Assembly: GCA_032164245.1 (NCBI GenBank)
Contig: JAVMKO010000001.1
Location: forward strand, 167,081,434 to 167,145,433
Direction of reading: 5' to 3'
Source: Sternotherus odoratus
Taxonomy: Eukaryota > Chordata > Testudines > Kinosternidae
Length of the DNA stretch: 64,000 nucleotides
Below are positions 47,316 through 59,307 of the stretch, piece after piece. Both the position numbers and the translations under genes were made by a program. The notes beneath the pieces were generated by a model. The model was not told where the DNA came from. It saw nothing but the letters and a program-made list of their open reading frames with translations, and searched no databases. Within the stretch, counting starts at the first letter, position 1. The number at the start of each line of letters is the position of its first letter.

Positions 47316-48551
47316 GCCTCAATGTAGTATTCACATCAAACAACATAAAAAAATATACCTGTGGTTAAACCCAGAACAAGGTGAGTAACATTTTCTCATC
47401 GGGGCTTCCTGACTCCCTGTTTACTAAGTGTCGCTGCCATTTGCATGGTTCAATCTCTTGGGAATATGGCCCAGAGAGTCCCATTCTTTTGCTTCAGCTG
47501 ACACGGTTCTCTTTGTGGCAGATGGTTTTAAAATATTTTAAAGGAGGTGCTCAGTGTATCGTTAAGAATCCTATCAAGCACGGAGCAACAGATCTCTACA
47601 GAAAGGGCTCACTGTGTTTCATGTGCAGTCTCCTGAGTAGTGTGAATTTATTAACCACTTTGAAGTGGTAAAAACGTGATGTGTATATGTACAGAAGATC
47701 CAAACAGTATAAAAACCAGCTAGAAAATCAATCAAGCAGCTTTTTAACAAAGGTATTTTGAACCAATCAAAAGAATAGCCCAACAGTTACATGCAGCTGA
47801 TCTAACACTCATTACATTATCATTTCAAGGAAATGTCTTTTGCAATTGAAAGGTGAAGGCTACCCATAATGAGCTCCTTCTGAGTCAGCAACATGACACT
47901 TTTTTATAATGCTGAGACAAAATAAATATGTGGCCAGCACCAAGGAGGAATTATTCTCTGCAAACAAACGGTTTTCTGTATGGAAGGGCTCTTGCTTTGA
48001 AATGAAATGCTGCATAAAAGCCATGAAATGTAGAAAGAAAGAAGGCTTTAATGTGAGACCTTTTCATTAAAAGAGTGAAAATGTAATGTAGAGGTGGTTG
48101 CCGTGAGGGATGGGTAAAAAAGGTCGGAAATTATACTCTGCCTACTGTTAGCAGATTCAAATATATGCTGAGAGTGCAACTCTGTTTGATTTGGTGCTAG
48201 TGAAGCTGTCTTTGATATTTGCCACAGATCTCACAGTTGGAGAAATGGTCTAACAAAATTGTATTAAAACAAAATGTATTTTTCAAATGAATGGGACATA
48301 AGGAAGAGTCTCAGAGACAGAAAATGGCATGGGCTGCAGCCTCAGCTGGAATAAATTGGCATAGGTCCGTTAAGTAATAGATCTATAGATATTTATACCA
48401 GCTGAGGATTTGTCCCTAATTTTATGAGTGCCTTTTATTACTTTCTAGTAGAATAACTGGCATGGACCATGAACGGGCAAGTGGTTTTGTAACAGAAACT
48501 CATCTGCCTACCCAAGCAATCGGTGCTGCTTCAGATGACATACTAGTTGAT
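47316..48551. other. Unassigned stretch
   Basis: No gene or clear repeat is seen. Confidence 0.35.
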
Positions 48552-48562
48552 GGGGGGGGGGG

Positions 48563-48618
<56 letters not shown>

Positions 48619-48626
48619 GTGTGTGG
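48552..48626. repeat. Poly-G, (GA)n and (TG)n compound microsatellite
   Basis: About 14 G, then about 24 GA units to 48613, then TTTGTGTGTGTGTGG. The repeated Arg-Glu in one frame across it is a by-product. Confidence 0.95.
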
Positions 48627-49660
48627 TTTGTTGCCAACGTGTTAACAAAGGGGCCTAAAAAAATTAACAATATGAACAGGGATGCATGTGTTTACAGCAA
48701 GAAAGGGTGATGGAATTGGGCAAACATACATTCGGTGGTCTCTGCTGGAGAGGGCAGAGTTATCTTCCAAGGAAAGTGTTACAGTCATATTTGTCATTTG
48801 TTGTGAGTTCTTCAGAAATATTTTTATGAGCCTCAGGAATAGGTCAACTGACAGCAGGAATTATTTAGCAGTTTCCTAAACAAGGTCTCACTTCTCTCAC
48901 ATGGACTTCTGAAAGACTAAAAAGAAGAGCCGGACAAATGCATCAGATATTTTCTGCCCCTCATCTGCATTTGCTTTCCATGAATATTCTAGTAAATAAG
49001 TTTACTGATAGGAATGTTTGCAAACATGGCAAATTAATATAATATTCAAGAATGTCACAGAAAGCAAATTCTGAACAAGTAAACATATCCACCCCAGAAG
49101 TCTCATTATAAAAGAGTTATTCTCATTCAATCAGAATAGAAAATATTAAGTGACGTGTGTCTAATCAAACACTCACGAATGTTTATGATCATATGCAGAC
49201 AAAGAATGGACACTGAAGGTATTTTGATAATTAATCAGACAATTTGCGAACAGAGAGGGTCTACATGTAAATAATTTATTTGCTACAAATTATTTATTCA
49301 GCTTTCTATGGAATAACTAAACAGGGATTTTGCTTATTTTTTTCTTGCAAAAAGAACATAAGGAAAATGATTAGCATTCCTATACATCCAAAATACAGAA
49401 AATTCCAACAACTTTCTTGGAAAGGAGTATTGTACAAGTGAAAGATAATGGCTTTGACCCACTGCATTGCCCCATGGATAATTCTGAAACAGCAGGAAAT
49501 TCTAATTCTGTCAACTTGGCTGTGGAATTTCAACAGGTGGTTCCTGGGAACACTTTAGAGACCCCTCCAGCATATAACCAATACTAGCCAATAGAAAGTA
49601 TCTCTATCTCTATTCCAACTGTTAAAATGACTTCAATTTCTAAGTCTGTGCTGTCTGTAC
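48627..49660. other. Unassigned AT-rich stretch
   Basis: No gene or clear repeat is seen. Confidence 0.35.
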
Positions 49661-50560
49661 AGTACTGTGTGGTCTGCCTCAAAGGAAGGAGGAAGCCCAG
49701 AAGACAATTCCTAAGGTGCAATCCATGAAGCAATTCAGGTACCTATACTCCAGAGTTCGTCACTTAAGACCCTGTGCATAGCACCACTGTGATCCACAAA
49801 ACTTCCACTCAGCTGATTCTTGGTGTCTATATCTCCACTGTTAAAAGTTACCTAGGCCCCACCTAAGTTTTAGCCCTTGGGCATGTGCACAGCTGCCTCC
49901 CTCTAGGCACCTGGGTGCCAAAGCCCCAGAGCAATTAATAAATGAGGGAAAGATAGGTGTCCATTAGCCTAAGACATATGCAGGGCCTGATCCAACACAA
50001 ACCGAGGAAAGACAGGTGTTTGTCCATCTAAGTCACAGGCAGGACCCGATCTGGTTGTCAGGCTGTGAGTATGCCCACCAGATTGGGGCTCATTCAAAAG
50101 CTGGCTGCAGGAGAAGGTGGTGACAGTGCTGATGGCGGTGACATTCCCTCCATCTCTCCTGCTGAAGTTCTTCTACTTCAGATAAATACTTCAATAGTCA
50201 CGCACACAACCCACCTTCTCCTCCAGACATCTGTTGTGGAGTGAGACACGCTCCTCACTCCTTCCTGCAAGAAACAGTTTAGACACCCAAGCTGCCTCAC
50301 CTCACGCAGCTGGTTCCTGTTCATGGATTGAAAACAGAAATAGGTGGCTCCCTGCAGCCTGGATTTAAACATCTATCTCTGAGAGAGGGTTGGGACTTAG
50401 TACACCTCATCAGTCTCGCCCATTATTTTCTAGGCACCTACAAGTTAGGTGGTTTGACCCTCAGCACTGTAATAGCTAAGTTCCTTCATGGATCCCACCC
50501 TTAGTCTTTTACTTTGGCTACCAGCTTTTATTAGGAGACTAATGATTAAGTAAGCTATTG
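49661..50560. repeat. Probable unclassified interspersed repeat
   Basis: Higher GC than its flanks, with internally echoed phrases: GATAGGTGTCCATTAGCCTA against GACAGGTGTTTGTCCATCTA, and GGGCCTGATCCAACACAAAC against GGACCCGATCTGG, spaced about 65-70 bp. CTAGGCACCT occurs at about 49903 and again near 50430. This suggests a repeat with an internal duplication, but I cannot name it or fix its ends. Confidence 0.4.
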
Positions 50561-51052
50561 ATGTAAGGCAGGGATAGACTGAGGTCTAGATTTTCCCTCA
50601 TTCTGCCCAGTTAGTTATTTTTCTGGATCGGCTTTTGCTTGACAAATTAATATTTTTCAGCACGTTTGAGTCAAAGGGCTTCGGTAGCAGGAAGAGGTGC
50701 TCCACTGTGCAGAAATGAGAAAGTCTCTCCCCACTCTCACTGCACACAATGTGGTCAATGACTATTACTTTCCGATCATCCATGCATTACAGCATCACTG
50801 TGGACACTGAATGCCCAAAAAGATAGCCTGATTTGCTTGTTGGTGCCTTTTTAATGTCACATTTCTGCATGGACTCCTCACCATGCTTAGCTGTGATATA
50901 ACAACCAAAAAGCTAAAATATTCCCTTTCTTACATTAAGTTACTAAGGAAAAAAAAGTTGTTAAAATATCTTACTTTGTCATTCTTTCTACATTCTCTCA
51001 CCTCTTTTCAAAGTGATATTTCAATTCATATTACACACACGCACATGCACAG
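50561..51052. other. Unassigned stretch
   Basis: No gene or clear repeat is seen. Confidence 0.35.
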
Positions 51053-51145
51053 GCTGAAATTTTCAAAGCCGAGCAAGGGATTTGGACACCTACGTTTCAA
51101 TGAGAAATGGGCATTCGGGCCTTTTAAATGATTTTGGAAATTTGA
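51053..51145. repeat. Degraded hairpin repeat
   Basis: CTGAAATTTTCAAAGCC at the left and TTTTGGAAATTTGACA at the right form weak inverted ends around GGACACCTACGTTTCAATGA. It resembles a decayed relative of the hairpin repeat at 5564-5681. Confidence 0.4.
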
Positions 51146-51147
51146 CA

Positions 51148-51420
51148 CTAGGGAGGGGGGTTTGAACCAAGATACGCAACTTTAGCTATGCTATTCGCGC
51201 AGCTGAAGTCAAAAGTATCTTAGTTCGACTTACTTGGCCATCCTCACGGCAGTGAGTCAACTGTAGTGGCTCCCCCATCGACTCCGCTTATTCCTCCTGC
51301 CGAGGTGGAGTATAGGTGTTGATTCGGGGATCGATTTATTGCGTCTAGATGAGATGTGATAAATCGATCCCCGATACATCAAACACTACCTGCTGATCCG
51401 CCGAGTAGTATAGACATACT
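51148..51420 (+). mobile_element. Harbinger-like MITE, copy D
   Basis: Same order of landmarks as copies B, C and E: GATACGCAACTTTAGCTATG, GACTTACTTGGCCATCCTCA, CCCATCGACTCCGCTT, the hairpin around GATCGATTTATTGCGTCTAG and the right end GTAGTATAGACATACT. About 273 bp; the ends are worn. Confidence 0.8.
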
Positions 51421-54334
51421 CAGACTTCATGTTTTAGCAGGTAAGGCAGTTTTTGGCTTAATGATATTTTCTTCTCTTTCCCTTCCCAATCCCCCTACTT
51501 CTTCCCTCACTCCCAGCTGCCTTTCTGTCATCAACCTACTCTTTGGCTGCCTTTAAAGTATCCCTGAAGCATGTGAGAGGGAGAACAATAGAGGCAGCAT
51601 GAGATGGAAATGTTAAGAGAGATATGTGTGGAACAGAACAAAGTGATAGTTTTATGTTATCACTAAAGCGCCAAGCTATCCTTTCACCCTTTCAACAGCA
51701 GTCTGGGGAACTCTGTTTTATTTTAACCAACTCTGTATTGCAAAAATACCAAAACCAAACTCAAACAGCTTGGGGATCATTCCTGTTGTTTAAAATTTAA
51801 AAATGGTTGTTCGGAGAACAGCTTGGGGCTGAAAGTTCCTGGGAGTTTTGGGGAACAGAAGAAAGGAAGGGATCCTTCTACAACTTACTGTTCAGAGTGT
51901 TAAATGAAAACAGCAACAAGTGCACAGCTATCTTTCCCTCCTCTCCCTTGTTTTCAAAGGAAATTTAATGTAAAATTAAAGAGCCATACCCCTAGAGCAA
52001 TAAACCAGTGAATTAATACAGCTACTGGTACCCTTCTTCAGTTGAGGAAGGTAGTTCTATTAACTATGTCTGTGGGGCTTCCTTGACAGATGAGACGGGA
52101 TAGTCCCCACCCTGAGGAGCTCACAACATGCTCAAGCATACATGCAACCACTGGGGTGATGTGGTATGTTCACCATCCCACTTTAATATCTTGTTATTGC
52201 CTCTTCAAGGTGGCTGTGGGATTAAGGCATTCTCATTCCAGCATCCCTACCCAACCTCTTTTGCATACAGTTACACATACGCACTTAGGACATGCACTGA
52301 ACAGCTACGACTGTGTAACTTGTTAGGACTGATAGAATGTTATCTGGTTTGCTCGCAGATCTTGAATGAGCTCATATAGCAGAAGTCTTTTCATTTTTTA
52401 CTTTAACTTTGCTTGTTCTCACTGGCTCCAAAATATATGCCATTTTTCATGTCCACCTGCAGCACACTACCTTTATTGTGTAAATATCTGGGGTTTTATA
52501 GCCTGCCCATCACCATGACATCTGAGCACCTATCAATATGAATATTTAAACTGTCACTTTAAATAATTTCTGTATATGTGCTGTAACTAATTTTCAAGTG
52601 TTAATCACTCAGCCATTTTTGGTAATTAAAAATAATGCTAGGAGATCTGTGTGGATACTAAAAAGGACAATGGAAAGTTTGAAGGATTATGATTAAAGAA
52701 ATATTTTTGTTAGCACAGTTAGTACAGATTCATAAGTGTTAGTGTCGTGACTAAAATTTAATGTAATCAGCAAAAAATGCAATTGCAAGTTCAAAATGTC
52801 CATTGTACACTTGTGCTAGCTGAGTTAGGTTTTCCATATGTATTTGTATTACTATAATATTATTCCTATTATTTTACTCCACTAGAATGCATGTACACAT
52901 TAAAATATTCAGTTTGTGGCAAGTGCTTATAGGATAATAAACTCATCATATATCCATTAATATGCAGAATTTCAAGGGTAAGGCAAACTAGTGATAGGTC
53001 AGTGTTTATCTTCAAAATATAGTATAATGCAGAGAGCATTCTTCACACAGAAGTAGTAATAATAGGTATGAAAGAAAGAGAACATTACAAAGAATGTTGT
53101 TTCCAATGATTCCAGTCTGATTTTCCCCACCATATCTGTATCAGATTGATTTTTGCAAGACGGACTTATAGAAAGTACTGTAAATTAATAACTGCATGAG
53201 GAGTCCCGCCTCTTCCCTTCCAACCTAAACTTCCTGAGCACATCTGCCATTGACAAACACCACTGAATGAAAGCAAACACAATTGAAAGGTTCCAGTTAT
53301 TACGGCTAAGAATATTTGCTTTTCTCTCATTGATCACCTGCCCAGATACCTACAGCAGCTGGAATGTCATCTCCATGTGACTATCTAAAAAGGTTATCTT
53401 ATGCACAGATGAACAGGTGACATACTTGTTGACATAGCACAAAATATTCCTCTTCTGCTTGTTGTAGAGAACTTGACGAAACACAAGCATAATTGTTGTA
53501 TAAAATTTCTTCTGCAATGACAAAAAAAACATTTCCTAGACCATTTGGTTCCCTGTTTTATCCTGCATTGTCTTTTGGTAGCATCTTCCCATATAATTTC
53601 TTTTTATTTCTGCTTAAAACACTACTGGGATATGTACAATAACGAGTTCATTTTGTACAGACCTCTCAGTCCATTTTGCAAGTTATTATTTTACATGTGG
53701 CTGGCATTGGCAACTGGGTCCAACACTTTACAGTTGACTCTTAGTGCTGCAAAAATCTTTAATAGATAATTAATCAAGATCATTTCACTTAGAGGTTGAA
53801 TGGAGGGCATCAGGCAGCAACGATACACTTTCAAACCCTGCCTATGAATCAAAATCCATCTGCAAACAAATTGAGATGTCCCTCAAAACAGATTATGTAG
53901 GTGCTCAGAATATGGACATGTATGCTCTGCTGGGTTCCACTGGGCTCCTTTGGTTTGACTCATTGGCAGAGGGGTTCCCACTGGGTCTGCAGAGTTCCTC
54001 AGGATGCCTTGCTGAGCTATGCTAGGTTCCTTGGTTTATTCTAGATAGGGGTCAGGGAAGTGGTTACATTCTCCCAAGCGCCACAGACTTCAGGGACCAA
54101 AATAAGCTGTCATTCTCAGTAATTGGTGCAGATTTTTGTAATAGGATCATCCATCTCCTTTCTTGCATGATTTGATCAGCAATTAAATAATTAAATAATG
54201 TTGACATTTACATTATCCATGAGCCTCTAAGCTACTGCTTCGTTGAAATGGAATCGGTGTAGTTCACACCTCTCCAAGCTTTTGTTTCATTCTACAAATT
54301 CAGGGAGATAGCTACTCTATAGAATTACACTAAA
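51421..54334. other. Gene-free AT-rich stretch
   Basis: No gene, RNA or well-preserved transposon is recognised over about 2.9 kb. Confidence 0.35.
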
Positions 54335-55027
54335 CTGGTCTACAGTACAGAATTCGGTCAATACAAGGCAGTTTATGTTGACTTAACTCTATAAATGTCT
54401 ACACTAAAATTTTGCTTCTGCCAGCGTGGGCTGGTCTTCACTACCGGGGGGATTGATGGCAGATACGCAACTTCAGCTACATGAATCACATAGCTGAAGT
54501 TTGCGTATCTGCAGCCGACTTACCTGCCATCCTCACAGCGGCGGCAGGCGGTGGCACGCTCCCCCGTCGACTCCAGCTTACGCTTCCTGGCAAGCTGGAG
54601 TTCCGGAGTCGACTGGGGTGCCGCGGGTGATCTATTTCTCGCGTCTTCACAAGATGTGAGAAATCAATCGCCAAAAGATTGATTGCTACCCGCCAATCCG
54701 GTGGGTAGTGAAGACCAGCCCCATAACTCGCCAGCTACTCTGATTTAATAACTCCACATCCACAAGAGGCATAGAGTCAATGTCTATGTAGGTAGGTTGA
54801 TGCAGTGTCTGTATACGCTGCATTGCTTACATCAATTATTGCTGCCTTTCAGAAGTCATCCACAATGCCCCACACTGACAGTACAATGGATACAAGCCAT
54901 CCTGGTGAGGATACACACCACTGACACAAGGAGCAAAGTGTAAACACTCAGAAGCGAGGTAATAACTGTGGCGACTGTTTGCCAACATAAGTTAAGTCAA
55001 CTTAATTTTGTAGAGTAGATATGGCCT
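54335..55027. mobile_element. Older MITE hosting copy E
   Basis: Left end CTGGTCTACAGTACAGAATT and right end AATTTTGTAGAGTAGATATGG are inverted repeats of one another with changes; TTGACTTAACT near 54378 is mirrored by AAGTTAAGTCAA near 54989. Without the 295-bp insertion the element would be about 400 bp. Family uncertain. Confidence 0.6.
54428..54722 (+). mobile_element. Harbinger-like MITE, copy E, nested
   Basis: 295 bp, the same length as copy C. Terminal inverted repeats GGGCTGGTCTTCACTACC and GGTAGTGAAGACCAGCCC are perfect. Internal inverted repeats include CAGATACGCAACTTCAGCTA against TAGCTGAAGTTTGCGTATCT (54462-54512) and the GAGAAATC hairpin near 54640-54670. It inserted into the element at 54335-55027. 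The best preserved member of the family here. Confidence 0.88.
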
Positions 55028-55766
55028 CCATTCATGCTTTGAAGGGTTTCTTTTGAACAGTAAGTATTCAAGGTTTACATGTATATTAAAAAAAAAAACT
55101 TAGCTGAGACTTTGGAGTACAAAAAAGCAGTTTAGAAAAGTAAAGGCACTCCCTGTCTCCACATACTAAACCTAATTTGAAATCTTCATCTAATGTAATT
55201 GAGAGAGATGTTTGGCACTGGTATTTTAAAAATAATGTTTTTCTTCTGCTATTAAATTTAGCTGTTTATAATAAATCGTTATTGATTACATAAACCTGTA
55301 TATGAGCAAACAGGTCTTAAATCCTCCAAAGTATTAGAAGTGGTAATCACCTCCAGTTTCATGGCCATTAAACCAAATAAATAAATAATTGGGAAGCGTA
55401 CTTCTCAGTAATAACAGAGACACAGAGATTTAAGAATCTGGATTATAACCTGGGACTGAAGACAGATAAAATTTCTGCTAAGGGAAACTTAGTTTGTAGG
55501 AAGAGAAGTGAGTGGAGAAGAACATTTTACTAGTAATTACAGTAAGCAGCTTGACACTTTATAGAAAAAGGAAATCTAAACATTATAATGTATTTACATT
55601 ATAAATACATAAATTTACATTATAAATTTCCATAAACCTTTTAATTAGTTTGAAAATACTGAAAGGTAGGGAAGGGTCCAAATTCCAGGAAAGCAAAATA
55701 TCAAACTAATACAGCCTTGGACTGAAATGGAATACCTTGGAAAAAATTCCTGGGAAACTTTAGAAA
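55028..55766. other. Unassigned AT-rich stretch
   Basis: No gene is seen. ATTATAAATACATAAATT-type near-duplications occur around 55580-55630. Confidence 0.35.
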
Positions 55767-56446
55767 GAGCCTGTAGTGGGGTGGCTGCCCCCCTCTGGGA
55801 AAAAGGGCTTAAAACAGCCCAAGAAAGGGTTGTGGCTGGGAGCAAGCAAGCTCCAGCCTGATTGGGCTGAGCAGCCACAGCTGTGGCTGATTCAATTAAG
55901 GCCCAGCTGGCCCTGATATAAGGGCCCAGAGTTTGGAGCATAGGATAGAGTCTCCTCTGTTCACAGAGGTAGATAGGCCTGGCTGCTGGGAGCTAGGCAA
56001 GGTACCTAGAGTGAAGTAGGGCTGTGGCAAGACAAGAGGAGCTGGAGAAGCTCCGGCCTGGAAACCTCCAGGCTGCAGGGCCTAGGAGAAGGCTCAACAA
56101 AGGGTACTGGGGTTGCCAAACCCTCCTTGCCAGTGATGAGTGGCAATTATACTGCAGTCTGACCCAGTGAATGGGGGCAAGTGGTGACTGGCAGTTGCCT
56201 AGACTTAGGCAAGGTGGGGACAGAGGGTGGGGGTTCCCCAGGGAGGGGAGACCCTAAGACCTGTGGGGGTACTGCAGGGGTGCAGCACCCAAGGGAAGAG
56301 GGCACCGGGGTCCAGGGAGGGACTCTGGGCCAGCAGCAAGCAGGACATCAGCCTGCAGAGAGCGCTCCAGAGGCTGGTGGGAGCTAATTCTCCGATGGAC
56401 CAGCAGGAGGCGCCGCAGGGGTAAGTCACCACCCCGCTACAGAGCC
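55767..56446 (+). mobile_element. Probable solo LTR, 670 bp, 5-bp duplication
   Basis: Element 55772-56441 starts TGTAGTGGGGTGG and ends CCACCCCGCTACA: TG...CA ends with a 13-bp inverted repeat. It is flanked by GAGCC on both sides (55767-55771 and 56442-56446). A TATA-like GATATAAGGG lies at about 55914-55923. This fits a solo LTR left by recombination between the two LTRs of a retrovirus-like or Gypsy-type element; strand is taken from the TATA box. No gag, pol or env is present. A GC-rich DNA transposon with a 5-bp duplication is the alternative. The frames at 56181-56468 are not genes. Confidence 0.7.
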
Positions 56447-58267
56447 CTACTTTAAAAAAAAATCCCAATGCTCACATATTAAAGGTTTATACCTTTTGGA
56501 GGCATTGTTACCAGAGTGCCAACAAATACAGTAAATATAAATAGAACAGTACCAAAAGCAAGACCCCATAGGAAGGTTTCATGTATTAAAGTAGCAAGCA
56601 CTATCCAGCTGAAGATCTCTAAAGTGCTTCTAAAAAATTAAGAGCCAAGTTTTCAAAGCCATTTTACTGATCTCCCATTTTTGCACACAAAGCTTAGCTC
56701 CTGCAAACATCTGGTAGTACATTTCAAGCACTAACCTCCAGGTATATCAACTACAGAATATAACTATGTAATCCCCTCCACTCCTAAATGAGTTTTAGGC
56801 AGGTAAATTCTACCTCCTGTGCATGCAGGTGATAGTGTTTGAAAAATACATATGCAGTTGTGGACAGGCAGAGCTGCATGTGTATAAATACAGGTCAGTT
56901 TTAGAAAATTTGCCCCTCACTCACTAAGTCTTATAATATATCTGTGAGATAGACAATACCACAGCTGAAGTTCCCACTGTTTTTAAGCAGTATTTATTCT
57001 GGAAGGCTCCCTTAAGAGCACTCTCCTCTCTCAAATATTCAGGAGCCTAAAGAACTGATTTGCAATGAACCACAGGAATAAGTAATCTTAAGTGTCAGAT
57101 TTATTCTAATTGGTTCCAACCATCAGTCTGAGGTCTTGGGTATTACAGATTTGTTGGATTGCGCTAAGAGAAGGAATTCATTGTCCTAAAAGCAGAATTG
57201 TGTCCAGCCACACATTTCATGTCAGGCAAGAAATCAAGGGCCAGTGTTTTTACAACCCTTTTTTTTTTTTTGACAATCTTTTTTTGACAACTTTTTTTTA
57301 AAGTGTATCGTGGCTGTTTTCAATAACTGCTCCATCAGTTGAGGGGAATATGAGTATAGGGGTTTCTTTCTAAGAAAACATTCCAAGTATGAATGGAAAG
57401 AAAAGCTGTCAATGCTCTCGGAGCAGACATGATTGATGAGAATGGTGAGACTGAGGGGACTATGACAACGGTGATGAGGATGATGACAACATCCTATGTT
57501 CTTCATAGAGTAAGGGTTGCATTCAAATGGAAACATTATTGCCAATCTCCTGCTAGTCAGCTGCAGTGGTGAATATGGCTAATTGCCCAAGGAGCACAAA
57601 CCAGACACGGCTGCAACTCTGAGTGATTCACACCACTGATTGGGCTAGGATGACAGCTGCTAAGAATGATATCTGAACATCTCCAAGAACCGTTAACCTC
57701 TGGCATTCAGGCAGATCCATTATTTTCTCAGCTGAGCTGCAGTGACCTATCTGAAATTGTCTAATTCAGATTTTGACAACGATGGGGTAAAACTGAAGAA
57801 GTCATTCAAAACCAACGTCATGTTCCAGGCATTTCCTGAAAATAGGAAATAAACTGAGCACACAACTTCTTTCCTTATACCAGTTTACTTAATATATGGC
57901 TGGTTAATGTTTAATGTTGACGCTCAATGCTGTATCTGGGGGCTAAGCAAAGCAAATAGACTTTCAAAAGGACTACTTATACTTAAAAGATGTATTTTAC
58001 TCTGCAGTATCAAAATGAGTGGATCTCTGCCAAAAAAAACTCAACAAAAATGAGTATGTTGTATATAATTAAAGGATATGTATGGTTTTAGATTCTATGT
58101 CAAGAAAGTATATCAGAATGGCCATTCATTGTTGTTCATTAATTACTTTGCTTGAGTCTTTGCTGGGTCTATACTCCTTTTGCCATGTTGTTGGTCATTA
58201 GTCTCTTGTGCTCTACATAAGTAGCTGATGCAAACCTATCTCATTCTATGCTCAGAGTTATTCTGGA
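56447..58267. other. Unassigned stretch
   Basis: No gene or clear repeat is seen. T-rich tracts with TTTTTTTGACAA echoed twice lie at 57260-57300. Confidence 0.35.
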
Positions 58268-59307
58268 CTAGCGAAAATACCCGGCGTTGCTCGGGTCCGT
58301 CGGAGGTGGGGAGGGGGCAGAGAGCTGAGCGAGTGCGGGGTCCATTGGAGGGGGGAGGGGGCAGAGAGCAAACCTGACACAACCACCTCACCCCCCCGAC
58401 CAAACCCGACACCCCCACCTCACTTACCCCTCGACCAACCCCGACTCACATTTTCATCCCCCCACCCAAACCCAACACCCCCACGTCACCCCCTACCAAC
58501 CCCCACACCCCCTGACCAACACCCACAACTCACCCCCCGTAGACCAAACCTGACACACCCACCTCACTTCCCCCCCAACCAAACCCAACACCCCTACCTA
58601 CCACCACAAACAAACCCGACACCCACACCTCACTTACCCCTCGACCAACCCCGACCCCCCTCCTCACCCCCAACCAAACCCAACACCCCCATCTTACCCC
58701 CCCCCACCAAACCCAACACCCCCTGACCAACCCCAACACCCACACCTCACTTACCCCTCGACCAACCCCAACCCCCCTCCTCACCCCAACCAAACCCAAC
58801 ACCCCCATCTTACCCCCCCCACCAAACCCAACACCCCCTGACCAACCCCAACACCCACACCTGACCCACCCCGACACCTTCCCACACCCCCAGACCAAAC
58901 CCAACACCCCTACCTCACTTACCCTCCGACCAAACCAAACTCGGGTCCGTCAGAGGTGGGGAGGGGGCAGAGAGCTGAGCGAGTGCGGGGTCCGTTGGAG
59001 GGGGGCGGGGGCAGAGAGCTGAGCGAGTGCAGGGTCCGTTGGAGGGGGGTATTATGACATCATAACTATGTCACAGAGAACAGCAGCTGCCCAGCTGATG
59101 TGATTGACCTTTAAAGAATTTCACCCCTGGGGGGTGTCAGAGGTGAGATTTGAAAAATTTTCGACTCTTACCCTGTTTAGGACCCTAAGGCCTCTAACTG
59201 TACCAAATTTCAAGTCTCTAGCTCAAACCGTGTGGAAGGAGTAAGTGCACATACATACACACATACATACATGCACGCATACACCATTTGACTTTTATAT
59301 ATATAAA
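58268..59307 (-). mobile_element. Non-autonomous Helitron 3 (different family)
   Basis: On the minus strand the 3' end reads CCCGAGCAACGCCGGGTATT TTCGCTAG: a hairpin (stem CCCG/CGGG) followed by CTAG at 58271-58268, with host A before it on the plus strand. The 5' end at about 59307 reads TTTATATATATAAAAGTCAA, probably TC mutated to TT. The AACGCCGGGTATTT hairpin is a mark of a widespread animal Helitron family. The inside is C-rich with a 117-bp tandem duplication, plus end-proximal repeats. No Rep/helicase is coded; the Gly/Val-rich frame 58530-58907 is compositional. Confidence 0.8.
58290..59048. repeat. Repeat blocks inside Helitron 3
   Basis: A C-rich unit starting CCTCACTTACCCCTCGACCA is present at 58628 and again at 58745 (period 117 bp), with a partial earlier copy near 58412. 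A G-rich block (GGTCCGTCGGAGGTGGGGAG...GCAGAGAG) occurs at 58295, 58945 and in part at 59006. Confidence 0.88.

Noticed and set aside
48462..48710. Frame with an Arg-Glu repeat
   Set aside because: It translates the (GA)n microsatellite.
56181..56468. Overlapping frames near 56.2-56.4 kb as an exon ending at GGGGTAAGT
   Set aside because: The donor-like GGTAAGT is inside the solo LTR candidate and the frames are open on both strands in GC-rich repeat DNA.
58530..58907. 125-codon Gly/Val/Trp-rich minus-strand frame as a secreted or structural protein
   Set aside because: It is the complement of the C-rich tandem repeats inside Helitron 3; repeats, not selection, keep it open.
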